DNA of 64,000 nucleotides from Pseudomonas sp. GGS8 (GTDB lineage: Bacteria > Pseudomonadota > Gammaproteobacteria > Pseudomonadales > Pseudomonadaceae). This document shows, one piece after another, positions 43,027-52,809 of the stretch. The notes beneath the pieces are model-generated. The model had not been told where the DNA came from. It worked only from the letters and a program-made list of their open reading frames with translations, and did not search any database. Numbering within the stretch: position 1 is the first letter of the stretch; the number at the start of each line of letters is the position of its first letter. The position numbers and the translations under genes were made by a program. The stretch covers positions 4,963,501 to 5,027,500 of the forward strand of contig NZ_JALJWF010000001.1 in the NCBI RefSeq assembly GCF_024168645.1. Direction: 5' to 3'.

Positions 43027-43243
43027 AGGCTGCCGGGGATCGTCGCACGTCGTCAGGGACGATTCCGGTCTTCCGTTAACGGATTGGAATCCATCAGCGG
43101 TTACCGGCTTTATGTCCTCCGAATACTGCCGGCATCCCCCGAGGGATTTAGCAGAGGTGATCGTTCCCTCATCTGAGATGCGAGGCAAGCGGTCACTCCG
43201 CGCTCGCTGACCCACCGCATTCGCCGCTAAGCAGGCTCTCCTA

Positions 43244-43930
43244 TTACGGCATGGAAATCCTGTACTCGGCGAGCTTGGCCTTTTGCTCCTCCAGCACGTA
43301 CTTCTTGTTGGCGATCTGCGAGAACTTCATGAAGTCGGCCTTGGCGTCGTCCCTGCTTCCCAAATGGTCGTACGCGATCCCGCGCGCATAATAGGCCCAG
43401 GCATAGTCCGGCTGGCGCTGAAGGCCGGTGCTGAATGCTTCAGCGGCCTCTCGGTACTGACCCAGGTCTGTCAGCGCGAGGCCCAGATGATAGTAGGTCG
43501 GCATGTGGAAGCCGGAACCCTTTCCGGCTTCTTCCATCCCGTTGTCAAGGTTGTACTGCACGAGTTCAAGGGCTTTTTTCGGGTTGCCAGCGTCGCGATA
43601 CATGGCGCTCAAGTCCAGGTTGGCGCGCGGATCAGGCTTGACCGCCAGTTGCATGGATTTTTCCTTGGCGGCCACGGCTTCGGGAAAGTGCTTGAGGTTG
43701 CTGTAGGCGTCGGCCTGCACTGCGTAAATCAAACTTTGCAGCGAGGTGGGCAGCGTATTTTTCTGTAGGCATAGATCACCTTCCTGCAGCACCAGGGAGT
43801 AGTTTTCGGCTTTGGACGCTTTAAACTGATTAGCGCAGTGGACAAGGTTGGCTTTTTGCGGGTTCTGCATCCCTGCACAACCTGTGAGGATGACGGAGCA
43901 GGCGATCAGCGCGGGCCAGCGAGTATTCAT
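43244..43930 (-). CDS. TPR-repeat lipoprotein
   Basis: 228-residue lipoprotein: signal MNTRWPALIACSVILTGC with lipobox LTGC, then tetratricopeptide repeats (about residues 95-200; ANLDLSAMYRDAGNPKKALE, YHLGLALTDLGQYREAAEAF, AYYARGIAYDHLGSRDDA). AAGGATG lies upstream of the ATG at 43930; the more distal ATG at 43939 overlaps that site. Follows the secreted-protein gene by 14 bases, so the two form an operon and may act together in the envelope. Confidence 0.82.
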   Translation of the reverse strand: MNTRWPALIACSVILTGCAGMQNPQKANLVHCANQFKASKAENYSLVLQEGDLCLQKNTLPTSLQSLIYAVQADAYSNLKHFPEAVAAKEKSMQLAVKPDPRANLDLSAMYRDAGNPKKALELVQYNLDNGMEEAGKGSGFHMPTYYHLGLALTDLGQYREAAEAFSTGLQRQPDYAWAYYARGIAYDHLGSRDDAKADFMKFSQIANKKYVLEEQKAKLAEYRISMP

Positions 43931-43944
43931 GATAAGCATCCTTG

Positions 43945-44616
43945 TCAGTCGAGCAGATGAGCGTTGAGGTCAGGGCGATAGACCTGCAAGAGCGGCGCGG
44001 TCACGGTGCCTTGTAGCGAGCAGAACACAGTTGTGTGTCCCGCGAGCGGCGGTGTCGTGTCGCCCGTGTCGACGATCAACACGCGGTCTACGAAACCAAA
44101 TGGCGTGGCAACGCCGGGGCCGGTCAGTCCTTCGGTGCGCCATTGACCGATCGGGTCTCCGACGCGGCGAATTTCGGCGCGGGTAATGGCTTTGCCCTGA
44201 CTGACAAAGCGTGCGTTGTCAACGATCAGCGGCTTGAGTTTTGCGGCCACCTCTTGCGGCAAGCCATCGGCTACGAAACCCCAGAACAGAAAATTGCCGA
44301 CGTTCTTGATGGTTTCGGCCTGGTTGTAATAGCCGACCATACGCACGCCGTTAACGATCAGGGGTGTTTCGAAGTGTTGGTAAGTGCCACCTTCCTGCAG
44401 CGGACTCATGATGGTCGGTGCCTTGACCGAGCCGTAGTTACTCAGGCGCAAGGTACCTGCTGGCAGGCGGGCATCGCGCAGGCTCTCGAAGAAACGCGCA
44501 TCGCAACGAGAGAATTCAGTCAGCAGTTGTTCGGGCGTGGTGACAGTCTGGGCTTGGGCAGTGCAGGCGGCGCCGACGGCGAGCAAAGCAACGCCGAAAA
44601 AAAGAGAGCGGAACAT
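43945..44616 (-). CDS. Secreted protein of unknown function
   Basis: 223 residues from the ATG at 44616 (GGATGA upstream), with a signal peptide MFRSLFFGVALLAVGAACTAQA. The mature part contains FSRCDARFFESLRD, QHFETPLIVNGVRMVGYYNQ and a Cys near the end (FCSLQGTV). Family not recognised. First gene of the two-gene envelope operon. A longer frame exists but would lose the signal peptide. Confidence 0.75.
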   Translation of the reverse strand: MFRSLFFGVALLAVGAACTAQAQTVTTPEQLLTEFSRCDARFFESLRDARLPAGTLRLSNYGSVKAPTIMSPLQEGGTYQHFETPLIVNGVRMVGYYNQAETIKNVGNFLFWGFVADGLPQEVAAKLKPLIVDNARFVSQGKAITRAEIRRVGDPIGQWRTEGLTGPGVATPFGFVDRVLIVDTGDTTPPLAGHTTVFCSLQGTVTAPLLQVYRPDLNAHLLD

Positions 44617-45004
44617 TAAAATCATCCGTGAAGTGGGAGCGAAGGCTGTCGGCTGGTGAGTCGGGAACTTTAGCAATACGGGCTTGCGGGAGATGGCCAG
44701 CTTCTCTTTTTGGCTGAAAGCAGGCATGGATCGAACGTCTGTATATGGACTCCTCCTCGTTGCAAGCCTCCTTTGCTTTGGCGCCCGTGCCGACTGCACA
44801 CGTATATTCGGACTCTGACTTCGGCATCGATTCGATGCAGGGCCATGATGGGCTATTCGCGCGCCGGTTCCCAATCGCTTCTACGTGCTTTGCGCACCTG
44901 GACATTTGAGGGTTTTACCGTCGCCGGTTCGACCGGTTCGACCGGTTTGCCATTGCTCGGGTAGCTCCGCAATCGTGGTGTGGGGTGCTTCTCCCGGGAT
45001 GAAT
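44617..45004. other. Non-coding stretch between the envelope operon and the transposase relic
   Basis: No gene recognised. Contains a short direct repeat of GGTTCGACC at about 44931-44948. The promoter of the envelope operon should lie at its left end. Confidence 0.3.
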
Positions 45005-45190
45005 AGGTAAGGCCGCTGCTCGATCCGGTTGGTAATCAGTGTCGTTGTGCACCATCGCCCAAGCCGTGCGTGCAGTTTTGTTAGCTAAGTGCGATAGCGG
45101 CCACGTTGGGATGTGAGCGGTCGGCTAAACGGACAGCCCACTGGCGTTTAAGTGGATTCGGATTCTGTACCGGGTCTGGCAGACCAGGAC
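45005..45190 (-). pseudogene. C-terminal relic of an IS110/IS1111-type transposase
   Basis: Read on the minus strand, one frame gives RQWAVRLADRSHPNVAAIAL and, after a one-base shift, ANKTARTAWAMVHNDTDYQP. Together these match the conserved C-terminal end of IS110-type transposases (V..ALANK.AR..WA). The frameshift and absence of the N-terminal DEDD domain show that it is dead. The remaining gap to 45405 shows no gene. Confidence 0.65.
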
Positions 45191-45405
45191 GCTCTACGAT
45201 GAAACCCACCTATTTGAATGCCTTGAGGAAGCGTGGTTCATCGCTTCTCAAGAACCTCGATTTTGGTTGACTGACTTCCTCAGGGCGTGAAGCTGCCCGT
45301 TGAATCAGACTGCAATCGGCCGTAGTCACCGGCAAGCAGCAGTACGTAACTGTTATCCGATGCAAAGTTCGGCCATTGAATTTATGAAGGCGGCAAAGCA
45401 CCGTA

Positions 45406-46347
45406 TCAGGACGCCGTAAAGGTATTTTCCATCGGCCAGCGCATTTCCAGATGTTCAGTCAAATAATTCATAAAAGCTTTGACCTTGGGTGTGATGGCGG
45501 CGCGCTCCTGGACGCATACATAAATATCGAGCGGTTCAGCGTAGGCATAAGTTGAAGCGTGGCGATGTTCAAACAGAGGAACGAGTTGGCCACTTTCGAT
45601 ATAGGGCGCCGCCACGAACTCCGCCAAACGGGTTATTCCCGCGCCGCGGATGGCCATTTGGGCTAGAGCGTCAACATCGTCGCTGATTGCGGTCGCATTG
45701 AGAGTAGCTTCGTAACGTTGGCCATCCCGGATAAAAACCCAACGTAGAAAGCGTCCGTCCAGCGGGTAGCGAAACGCTAGACAGGCATGGTGTTGGAGTT
45801 CTTCAGGGTCGAGTGGCCAGCCGACTCGTTCCAAATAGATGGGTGACGCGCAGATGATAAAAGGGACTGAAACGATCTTGCGAGCGACGATTCCCTCTTC
45901 TAGTTGTGGTTTTATCCGCAGGCTCAGATCAATGCCGTCTTGAATATGATTAATTTTGCGATCTGTGGTTGAGAGTTCAAGTGTCAGGCGTGGGTAACGT
46001 GCAGCGAAGCCGGCGATTAGTGATGCCAGCACATGCCGCCCGAAAGCGGCGGTAGAAGCGATGCACAGTCGCCCTTGGAGTTGAGTCTGCGCGCTGGTGA
46101 TCGCGCTTTGCGCCGATTCGAGATCACGCGCTATGCGTTTCACTTTTTCGTAGTACACCACGCCGCTTTCGGTTAACGCCATGCTACGCGTGGTGCGCTG
46201 GAGAAGGCGCGTACCTAGGTGGGTTTCCAAGCGATTTATGGTCTGGCTAATGGCTGCCGCACTGACGCCCAGGGTTTTGGCCGCGCCCACGATAGAGCCC
46301 GCTTCAACCACCTTGATAAAGCTAGCAATCGCCCCTAACAGGTTCAT
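45406..46347 (-). CDS. LysR-family regulator
   Basis: 313 residues from the ATG at 46347: HTH LLGAIASFIKVVEAGSIVGA, VSAAAISQTINRLETHLGTR, effector domain with QGRLCIASTAAFGRHVLASL and GIDLSLRIKP. Belongs to the CrgA-like LysR group. Divergent from the DUF2798 gene, 131 bases away, which is its most likely target. Confidence 0.88.
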   Translation of the reverse strand: MNLLGAIASFIKVVEAGSIVGAAKTLGVSAAAISQTINRLETHLGTRLLQRTTRSMALTESGVVYYEKVKRIARDLESAQSAITSAQTQLQGRLCIASTAAFGRHVLASLIAGFAARYPRLTLELSTTDRKINHIQDGIDLSLRIKPQLEEGIVARKIVSVPFIICASPIYLERVGWPLDPEELQHHACLAFRYPLDGRFLRWVFIRDGQRYEATLNATAISDDVDALAQMAIRGAGITRLAEFVAAPYIESGQLVPLFEHRHASTYAYAEPLDIYVCVQERAAITPKVKAFMNYLTEHLEMRWPMENTFTAS

Positions 46348-46478
46348 CTTTGTCCCAGCGAGAAGAGTCATTCATAAGATTTTGTTTATAAAGCAACCAC
46401 TGCTAGCCGTCTAGTTGCTAATTTTTGATCTTGCTATGGTGTTCATCACCTATCAATCGAAGATCAAAAAGGTCTGAT

Positions 46479-46751
46479 ATGAATCCAAAAACATCCTCTA
46501 GAGCTCTATTTTTCAAACGTAAGCTCTCGGTTCGCGCTACGCCTTATGTTTTCGCACTGTATATGGCCACAATCATGGCGCTCTTGATGTCATTCGTGAT
46601 CACTGCGGCAAATTCCGGCATTGAGATTGATTACCTAAGTAATGCGCTGCACGCCTATAAATTGGCCATGCCAGTGGCATTCCTGTGCATACTCGTCGTT
46701 CGCCCCATTGTGCTCAAACTGGTGTCTTTGACTGTACACCCACATCGTTAA
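46479..46751 (+). CDS. DUF2798 small membrane protein
   Basis: 90 residues with two membrane helices (YVFALYMATIMALLMSFVITAANSG, approx 25-49, and LAMPVAFLCILVVRPIVLKLV, approx 65-85), the DUF2798 pattern. The ATG at 46479 is preceded by AAAAAGG. Function unknown. Single gene opposite a LysR regulator. Confidence 0.78.
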   Translation: MNPKTSSRALFFKRKLSVRATPYVFALYMATIMALLMSFVITAANSGIEIDYLSNALHAYKLAMPVAFLCILVVRPIVLKLVSLTVHPHR

Positions 46752-46902
46752 GGGCGGCCGCTTGCGGCCCAATTGATGGGGCGTTGTGGACAACCCTATT
46801 GGGTCGACTGTTGCCGGCCGTCACAGGTCGGAGTCGACCTAAAGCTGACATTATCCTCAGTCAGCTCCAAGTCTTCTCTCGATCCAGTGGTTTGTGGGCT
46901 AT

Positions 46903-47565
46903 TCAGCGGCGCCACGACCCCTCGGGCAATTCTATCTGCCGATGCGCCGCAGCCAAGGCAGCCTTCAGCCCCTCTTTATCCAGTGGTATGCAGTAGGCGG
47001 GTTTCGCCCGTTCGAATCGCCAGCTTTCATCAATACTGCCCGCATCTACCGCGTCGAATCCAATCTCGTCCAGCAACGTGATCACCAGCGCTTTCGCCGC
47101 CGGATCATCCGCAGCGATCGGCAGTGCGCGTCGGTCGGGCGCTGCTTTCGGGCGCGAGTCTTGCGTCAGGTCCTGGGCGAGGATGGCATTGAACACCTTG
47201 ACCACGCTGGAGTGGGGCAGATGCTCGGCGAGCAGGCGGCTGGTGGTGGTTTCGAATCGGTCGAGAGCGGCAATGTGACCGTCGCGTTCCGGGTAGTAAT
47301 TATTGGCATCCAGCACGGTTTTAGCCTCTAGCCACTTGGCCGGCACGCTTCGGTAATGCGCAAGAGGAATGGCCACAAGCACCACTTCGCCAAATTGTGC
47401 TGCCTCCTCGACAGTGCCGACCTGACTGCCAGGAATGCCGCTAAGCACGCTGCTCATGGTCTGAGGCCCACGTGAGTTGCTGAGCATCGCCTCGTGTCCC
47501 GCCGTGATGACCAATTGCGCCACTGCACGTGCGATGAAACCTGCCCCAATAATGCCGATACGCAT
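46903..47565 (-). CDS. NADPH-dependent F420-reductase-like Rossmann protein
   Basis: 220 residues; N-terminal NAD(P) motif MRIGIIGAGFIARAVAQLVI, then SNSRGPQTM (phosphate-binding loop), VVLVAIPL and VVKVFNAIL, the F420_oxidored family layout. Pseudomonads do not make F420, so it probably uses another flavin or substrate. Located opposite a LysR regulator starting 100 bases away. It is one of four related genes in 10 kb. Confidence 0.8.
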   Translation of the reverse strand: MRIGIIGAGFIARAVAQLVITAGHEAMLSNSRGPQTMSSVLSGIPGSQVGTVEEAAQFGEVVLVAIPLAHYRSVPAKWLEAKTVLDANNYYPERDGHIAALDRFETTTSRLLAEHLPHSSVVKVFNAILAQDLTQDSRPKAAPDRRALPIAADDPAAKALVITLLDEIGFDAVDAGSIDESWRFERAKPAYCIPLDKEGLKAALAAAHRQIELPEGSWRR

Positions 47566-47665
47566 GTCCTTGCTCCGCTGGTTAGTAAGAAGAAACCATG
47601 ATGATTGCCAACCAATGACAGATAAATAATCATCGGCTACTTAGTCTCGTTACCAGGAGTGTTGA

Positions 47666-48562
47666 ATGATGGATCGTCTGACGAGCATGGGGGCGTTTGT
47701 GATGGCAGCGGAATCCGGTTCCTATGCCAGTGCTGCCGAGCGATTGGGCCTGTCGCCGCAGATGGTGGCCAAGCATGTTGCCGCGCTTGAGCAGCGGCTA
47801 GGTGCGCGGTTGCTGAACCGTACCACTCGACGCCAGAGCCTGACTGAGTTGGGCAGCGCTTACTACGAACGCTGTAAGCACATTTTGAGCGAGGCTCAGG
47901 CTGCCGACTCCCTTGCGCAGATCATGAACGACACCCCGCGCGGCAAACTGAAAATCAGCGCTCCCGTAACGTTCGGCTCCTATAGCCTCATGCCCTTTGT
48001 GACGGAGTTTTTGCGTCAACACCCGGAAGTCGAAATCGATCTGCATTTGACCGATCGCTTTGTCGATCTGGTGGAGGAGGGTTATGAAGTGACTTTCAGA
48101 ATTGGCCCGTTGACCGCGTCCAGTTTGACCGCCAGGCCGTTGGCGCCTTATCGGTTGGTAGCCTGTGCGGCACCGAGCTATCTGACCGACCGCGGAGTGC
48201 CGCAAATACCGGATGATCTGAAGAACCATGAGTGTCTGGGGTATGCCTATTGGTCCCGGCCGGCCGACCGCGAATGGGTGTTCTGCAAAGGCTGCGCAGT
48301 TGAACGGGTACAAGTCGTTAGTCGATTGCAGGTCAACGAGAGCAAAGCACTGCTGTCGGCAGCGCTGGACGGGTTCGGGATTGTCCTTGGTCCCGAAGAC
48401 TTTCTGGAGCCCGCGTTGCGCAGCGGCGAGTTAGTCCGACTGTTAACTGATTACGAAGCACCGAGCCGACAAATGCATTTGCTCTACACGGCCAATCGTC
48501 AGAGAACAGCCAAACTCCGACGATTTATCGATGCTGCGCTCGCCCGCTTTGGTGCTCCTTGA
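47666..48562 (+). CDS. LysR-family regulator
   Basis: 298 residues: HTH (LTSMGAFVMAAESGSYASAA, LSPQMVAKHVAALEQRLGAR), effector domain (GKLKISAPVTFGSYSLMPFV). Two adjacent ATGs (47666, 47669) follow a GGAG. Divergent from the F420-reductase-like gene at 46903, its probable target. CrgA-type. Confidence 0.88.
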   Translation: MMDRLTSMGAFVMAAESGSYASAAERLGLSPQMVAKHVAALEQRLGARLLNRTTRRQSLTELGSAYYERCKHILSEAQAADSLAQIMNDTPRGKLKISAPVTFGSYSLMPFVTEFLRQHPEVEIDLHLTDRFVDLVEEGYEVTFRIGPLTASSLTARPLAPYRLVACAAPSYLTDRGVPQIPDDLKNHECLGYAYWSRPADREWVFCKGCAVERVQVVSRLQVNESKALLSAALDGFGIVLGPEDFLEPALRSGELVRLLTDYEAPSRQMHLLYTANRQRTAKLRRFIDAALARFGAP

Positions 48563-48762
48563 GCAGGCTTTTGAGTTGTCTCAGCCGCATTGACCTGTGA
48601 TTGATCTCGGTCGCAGGCTACTGCTTCATTGACTGGCTGCTTCTGGCAGCTTCTGGCTCAGGCTATGTGAAAACGTTTTAGAGCAGGTTTGACACTCAGG
48701 ACTGGAACGAAAATCGTGCTCTTAAGCAAATTCCCGGCCTGCTGATGGCTCCAAAGCGCCTT

Positions 48763-50316
48763 TCAGGTACCCGATGAGAGACGGACGACATCGGGCGCGG
48801 ATTCAGCGCCGACTTCGCTTTGGCGTCCCAGGAATAGAAAGACCACGGCGGCAGTGAACAGCGTGAACATCGCCAGTAGTTGCAACAAGGTGTTGAATCC
48901 TGCGGTATAGGCCGAGCGCAGCATCGTCAACGGGATTTGGCTGGCGTCGGTGCTCGCGTGCTGGATATCACCCATCACCAGGCGTTGCGCGATAGTTGAA
49001 TAGTCAACAGCGGACAGTTTGACCGAGTCACTGATGCTCAGATGGTGTGCGACCAGGGCCGTCAGCACCGCCACAGTGATTGCCAGGGCGACACCTTCGC
49101 TGGCCACCCGCGTCGTGTTGAAAATACCAGCGGCCATCCCCGCCCGTTCCTTGGGGATCACGCTGATCGACAAACCATCCATCAAGCCCCAGGGCAGGCC
49201 TGTACCAATACCGGTCAGCAGCATGGCCGCGATGATCTGCGCGTGCGTGCCGACCGGGATCGTACTCAGCCAGTAGAGCCCGGCCGCTGCGATCACGAAG
49301 CCGATGGCGCAGAGTCCGCCCGCCGACAACCAGCGAGTTAGCGACGCGGCAATGATCGGGACAATCAGCATCGGGGCAGAGAGTGCCAACATCATCAGCC
49401 CCGCTTCAAAGGCACTGGCCCCTTCCACGCCGATAAACCGAAACGGCAGCAATACGATCAAGACGATGTAGCAATAGCAGGTGCCGATCGGCAGGATCTG
49501 TACACCGACAAAGCGCGGAAACAGCAATAGCCCCAGTTCCAGCATCGGATGTTTTGCCCGATTTTCAACCATGATAAACAGCAGCAAAAAGACCGCCGAC
49601 GCGCCAAGCAGCGCATGGATGACCGGCGAGCTCCAGCCTTGCTCAGGTGCCAGGATCACCGCCGTGGTAAACGTGATCAACAGGCCGGAAAACGTCAGCA
49701 CGCCGGGCGTATCCAGACGTTGTGCTTGCGGGTCGCGGCTTTCGCGCATTTTCGGCAGGGCAAATATCAAAGAAAGGATGGCGATCAGGGCGGTGCAAAG
49801 AAAAATTGCGCGCCAGCCCATGTACTCGATCAGCAACCCCGATAACAACGGACCGAAGGCCAGGCCAACCCCGAAAGTGGTGCCCAGAAGGCTGAATGCA
49901 CGCGTCCTGGCATGTCCATCAAACTCCTGTGCCAATGCCGCCGATCCGCTGGCCAGGGCTGCCGCCGCGGCAATGCCCTGCACGCCACGCAACAAGTCCA
50001 GCCAGAAAATATCGGGAACCACCGCCAACAGGGTCGACACCAGTGCAAACAACACCATGCCGCACATGAACAGGCGCTTGCGTCCGTAGAGGTCCGCGAG
50101 GGTACCGGTCGCCATTAGCAGGCTGCCGAAGCTGAGCATGAAGGCATTGGTGATCCAGGCCAATTCCGTGGGCAGGGCATCAAAAGTTTGACCAATGAAC
50201 GGCGTGGCCACTGTCCCGCCGGTAAAACTCATGGGCAATACCAAGGCTGCCAGGCAAATTGCAGCCAAGATGGAGTGCCGGCCCTGGGCCGGCAGCGGTT
50301 CGGTGGCTGAGTTCAT
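48763..50316 (-). CDS. MFS drug exporter, DHA2 (EmrB/QacA-like)
   Basis: 517-residue transporter with about 14 membrane helices. Motif A GTLADLYGRKRLF after TM2 and the antiporter-type motif C region GPLLSGLLIEYMGW. Proton-driven efflux of lipophilic toxicants is expected. The ATG at 50316 begins the conserved part. Divergent from a LysR regulator starting 143 bases away. Confidence 0.88.
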   Translation of the reverse strand: MNSATEPLPAQGRHSILAAICLAALVLPMSFTGGTVATPFIGQTFDALPTELAWITNAFMLSFGSLLMATGTLADLYGRKRLFMCGMVLFALVSTLLAVVPDIFWLDLLRGVQGIAAAAALASGSAALAQEFDGHARTRAFSLLGTTFGVGLAFGPLLSGLLIEYMGWRAIFLCTALIAILSLIFALPKMRESRDPQAQRLDTPGVLTFSGLLITFTTAVILAPEQGWSSPVIHALLGASAVFLLLFIMVENRAKHPMLELGLLLFPRFVGVQILPIGTCYCYIVLIVLLPFRFIGVEGASAFEAGLMMLALSAPMLIVPIIAASLTRWLSAGGLCAIGFVIAAAGLYWLSTIPVGTHAQIIAAMLLTGIGTGLPWGLMDGLSISVIPKERAGMAAGIFNTTRVASEGVALAITVAVLTALVAHHLSISDSVKLSAVDYSTIAQRLVMGDIQHASTDASQIPLTMLRSAYTAGFNTLLQLLAMFTLFTAAVVFLFLGRQSEVGAESAPDVVRLSSGT

Positions 50317-50459
50317 TAAGTCATTCCCTGCATGTCTATGAAGTATCCGTGCTGTCCAGGCCGAGGCGCGCGATCGTTCGCACACTCTAGTTAGGATACA
50401 ATCGAAGATAAACGGGCTTTTATTCCACTTATAGTGAACCAAAAGGATGTAATCGATTT

Positions 50460-51383
50460 GTGGACAGTCTTAGTGGAGTGATCTCATTCGTAAAAACCGC
50501 CGAGGCGCTCAGTTTCATCAGCGCCGCCAGGGCGTTGGGGATTTCTGCCTCGGCCGTGGGCAAAAACGTCGCCAAACTTGAGGCTTCGCTGAATGTGCGG
50601 TTATTGCACCGCAGCACCCGCAAAGTCAGCCTGACTGCGGAGGGACAGTTGTTCTATGAACGCTGCCGCAAGATCCTCGACGATCTTCAAGATGCCCGGG
50701 CGATGCTTTCCCATGCCACACAGGAACCCCGTGGAAAGTTACGCGTCAGTTTGCCCACCATCGGTTATCGCTTTCTCTTGCCCCATATGGCGCGGTTTCG
50801 CAAAGCCTACCCGGAGATTGAGCTGGAGCTGGACTTCAACGACCAATTGGTGGATGTGATCGATGAAGGCTTTGACGTGGTGATTCGCAGCGGTGGGCTG
50901 GCCGACTCCAAGCTGATGGCACGCAAGCTGGGGCCTTTTAAGTTTGTCCTGTGCGCATCGCCTGACTATTTGCAGCGTAAAGGACGGCCCGTCACTATCA
51001 GTGACCTGGAGCATCACGAGTGCTTGCGTTACCGATTTGTCACGACGGGTAAAATAATGGACTGGAGTATGTCTTCGGCCCCCCAGTTCACGCAGTTGCG
51101 CCTGCCAACCGCTCTGACATTGAACAACATGGAAGCCATGCTGATGGCTGTGGTGGATGGGCACGGTATCGCATTTGTCCCGGACTTCCTGGCGCGCGAA
51201 GCTATCGCCCAGGGGCGCCTGGAAACGGTGCTCGACGGCCACAGCGAAGATCAAGGTCAGTTCTGGGCGTTGTGGCCGTCCAGTCGCCATCTTTCACCGA
51301 AGATCCGTGTATTCGTGGACTTTGCCGCCGAGCATCTGTTTGCTGTCCCTTCCGTCGACAGACCAACTGTAACTCGCTCATGA
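50460..51383 (+). CDS. LysR-family regulator
   Basis: 307 residues with a GTG start at 50460; AAAAGGATG lies 10 bases or more upstream, a loose ribosome binding site. HTH LSGVISFVKTAEALSFISAA, ISASAVGKNVAKLEASLNVR; effector domain GKLRVSLPTIGYRFLLPHMA. Likely regulator of the divergent MFS exporter. Confidence 0.87.
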   Translation: MDSLSGVISFVKTAEALSFISAARALGISASAVGKNVAKLEASLNVRLLHRSTRKVSLTAEGQLFYERCRKILDDLQDARAMLSHATQEPRGKLRVSLPTIGYRFLLPHMARFRKAYPEIELELDFNDQLVDVIDEGFDVVIRSGGLADSKLMARKLGPFKFVLCASPDYLQRKGRPVTISDLEHHECLRYRFVTTGKIMDWSMSSAPQFTQLRLPTALTLNNMEAMLMAVVDGHGIAFVPDFLAREAIAQGRLETVLDGHSEDQGQFWALWPSSRHLSPKIRVFVDFAAEHLFAVPSVDRPTVTRS

Positions 51384-51628
51384 AGCCGGTAATCGCTGAC
51401 CGTTCGTTGTGGGTCGATTCTGTTGAAAAAGTCGGATTCAGCTGGCCTGAGCTCAGGCACGGCTACCAGCAGAGAACCTGCTCACCACATTGAGTGGTTT
51501 TTCGGCCCTTCGTTGACCTTTACTGCTCGGTTATTGGTGAGTTTGAGGTTTTTTGCTTGGTGCAGGCGCACCTGCCGCCCTCCCTCGAATGCGGAGGGCG
51601 TCCGACTCAACGGTTCTTCAGCATCCTG

Positions 51629-51775
51629 CTAGGGAAAAGTGTTGCGCTTGGCGAAGATGCTTGCCATTTCCGCCGCGTTCTCGGTTCCCCAGTTGCATAG
51701 CGGGACGATCGCGTCAGCCAGGCTGCGGCCGAGCAGGGTCAGCGTGTAGTCCCCCAATGCCCGTGCGGTGAAGGG
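51629..51775 (-). pseudogene. C-terminal half of an HxlR-family regulator
   Basis: Minus-strand frame reading [20 protein letters not shown] then AIVPLCNWGTENAAEM and ending at 51629. This matches the end of HxlR/DUF24 regulators (YxLTxLGxSLxP...LCxWG). The HTH-coding N-terminal half is absent: the frame runs directly into an SDR fragment on the other strand at about 51775. Confidence 0.7.
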
Positions 51776-52014
51776 CTCGGTCTCCGACCTGGCCGAGCGC
51801 GGAACCCTCGACATCGTCTTCGCCAATGCCGGGGCGGGAAGCCAGCTTGCGCTCGGCAAAATCACCGCCGAGCACATTGACGAAACCTTCGACACCAACG
51901 TGAAGGGGACGATCTTCACAGTCCAGAAGGCGCTGCCGCTGATGGGGCAGGGCGGTTCGATCATCCTGACCGGTTCGAGCGCTCGCCGTCGACGGCGGCC
52001 TGGCGCAAATCTGA
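51770..52014 (+). pseudogene. Short-chain dehydrogenase with N-terminus and centre deleted
   Basis: The plus frame reads [20 protein letters not shown], then [20 protein letters not shown] and ILTGSSA, the middle of a classical SDR. After about 51985 the frame shifts by one and ends VDGGLAQI at the TGA 52012-52014, the usual SDR C-terminus. The Rossmann glycine motif and the YxxxK catalytic segment are both missing. Confidence 0.75.
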
Positions 52015-52085
52015 CTCGCCACGCCCGGCCGGTAACTCCATCGATATTTGGAACCCGCAGGGCGTGGTAAATCCAAGGAGAATAT

Positions 52086-52654
52086 ATGAGCTACGCAATT
52101 ATCGGCTTCGGCAATATCGGCCAGGCCCTGGCCAAGGCCTTTGCCCGCAAAGGCATCGAAGTATCCGTTGCAACCACGCGCGACCCGGGAAGCTTTGCAT
52201 CCGCCACGGCCGCGATTGGACCCCAGATCATTCCCAAAACACTGGCGGAAGCCGTCAAGGCGGACATCGTCTTTTTGGCGGTTCGTTTCGAGTCGCACCC
52301 GGATGTCGCGAAGGCGTAGCCGACCTGGAAGGGCAAGACCATCATCGATGTGACCAACGCCTATGGCGTGTCTCCTGAGGAACTGGGAGGTCAGCCTTCT
52401 TCCAAGGTCATCGCGCAGGCCTTCACGGGTGGAAGACTGGTTAAGGGCTTCAACCATTTGGTTGCTGGCGTCCTTGAGCAAGACTCCTGGCGAGTGACGA
52501 TGATGGCGCCGCAGCGGAAGTCGGTGTGCTTGCAGAGAGTCTCGGTTTCTCGCCGATCAAACTGGGCGGCCTTTCGGAAGGTGGACTGCTTGTGCAGGCG
52601 CGCGGAAATAGCTGGGGTCAACTAATCTTCAAGGATTTGGTCAAGTTCGACTGA
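52086..52654 (+). pseudogene. F420-reductase-like gene with amber stop and frameshift
   Basis: Starts MSYAIIGFGNIGQALAKAFA behind AAGGAGA, giving 77 codons to a TAG at 52317-52319 where the frame continues PTWKGKTIIDVTNAYGVSPE (a CAG codon is expected). Near 52490 a second lesion shifts the frame; the rest reads LAESLGFSPIKLGGLSEGGL and ends GQLIFKDLVKFD at the TGA 52652-52654. Apart from these the gene is full-length, so inactivation looks recent. Confidence 0.8.
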
Positions 52655-52809
52655 TGAAACGTGATCGCAAATTTTGATGCGATCCTGCCTCGTGGACAAA
52701 GGGCCGCCACTGTTTGACTGAAGCGAGGGCGACGCCGGCTTCAGGTCCTCGCTGATAGGTCCACAATTTATACGATTGGATAAGTGCCCAATAATGAAGA
52801 AGAGGATCG

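Noticed and set aside
48655..48720. Possible insertion-sequence end near TATGTGAAAACGTTTTAG
   Set aside because: Resembles sequences seen beside pseudomonad IS elements, but no terminal repeat pair or transposase could be found.
51405..51440. TCTGTTGAAAAAGTCGG motif after the LysR gene
   Set aside because: Looks like an insertion-sequence border, but without a partner end or target duplication it cannot be supported.
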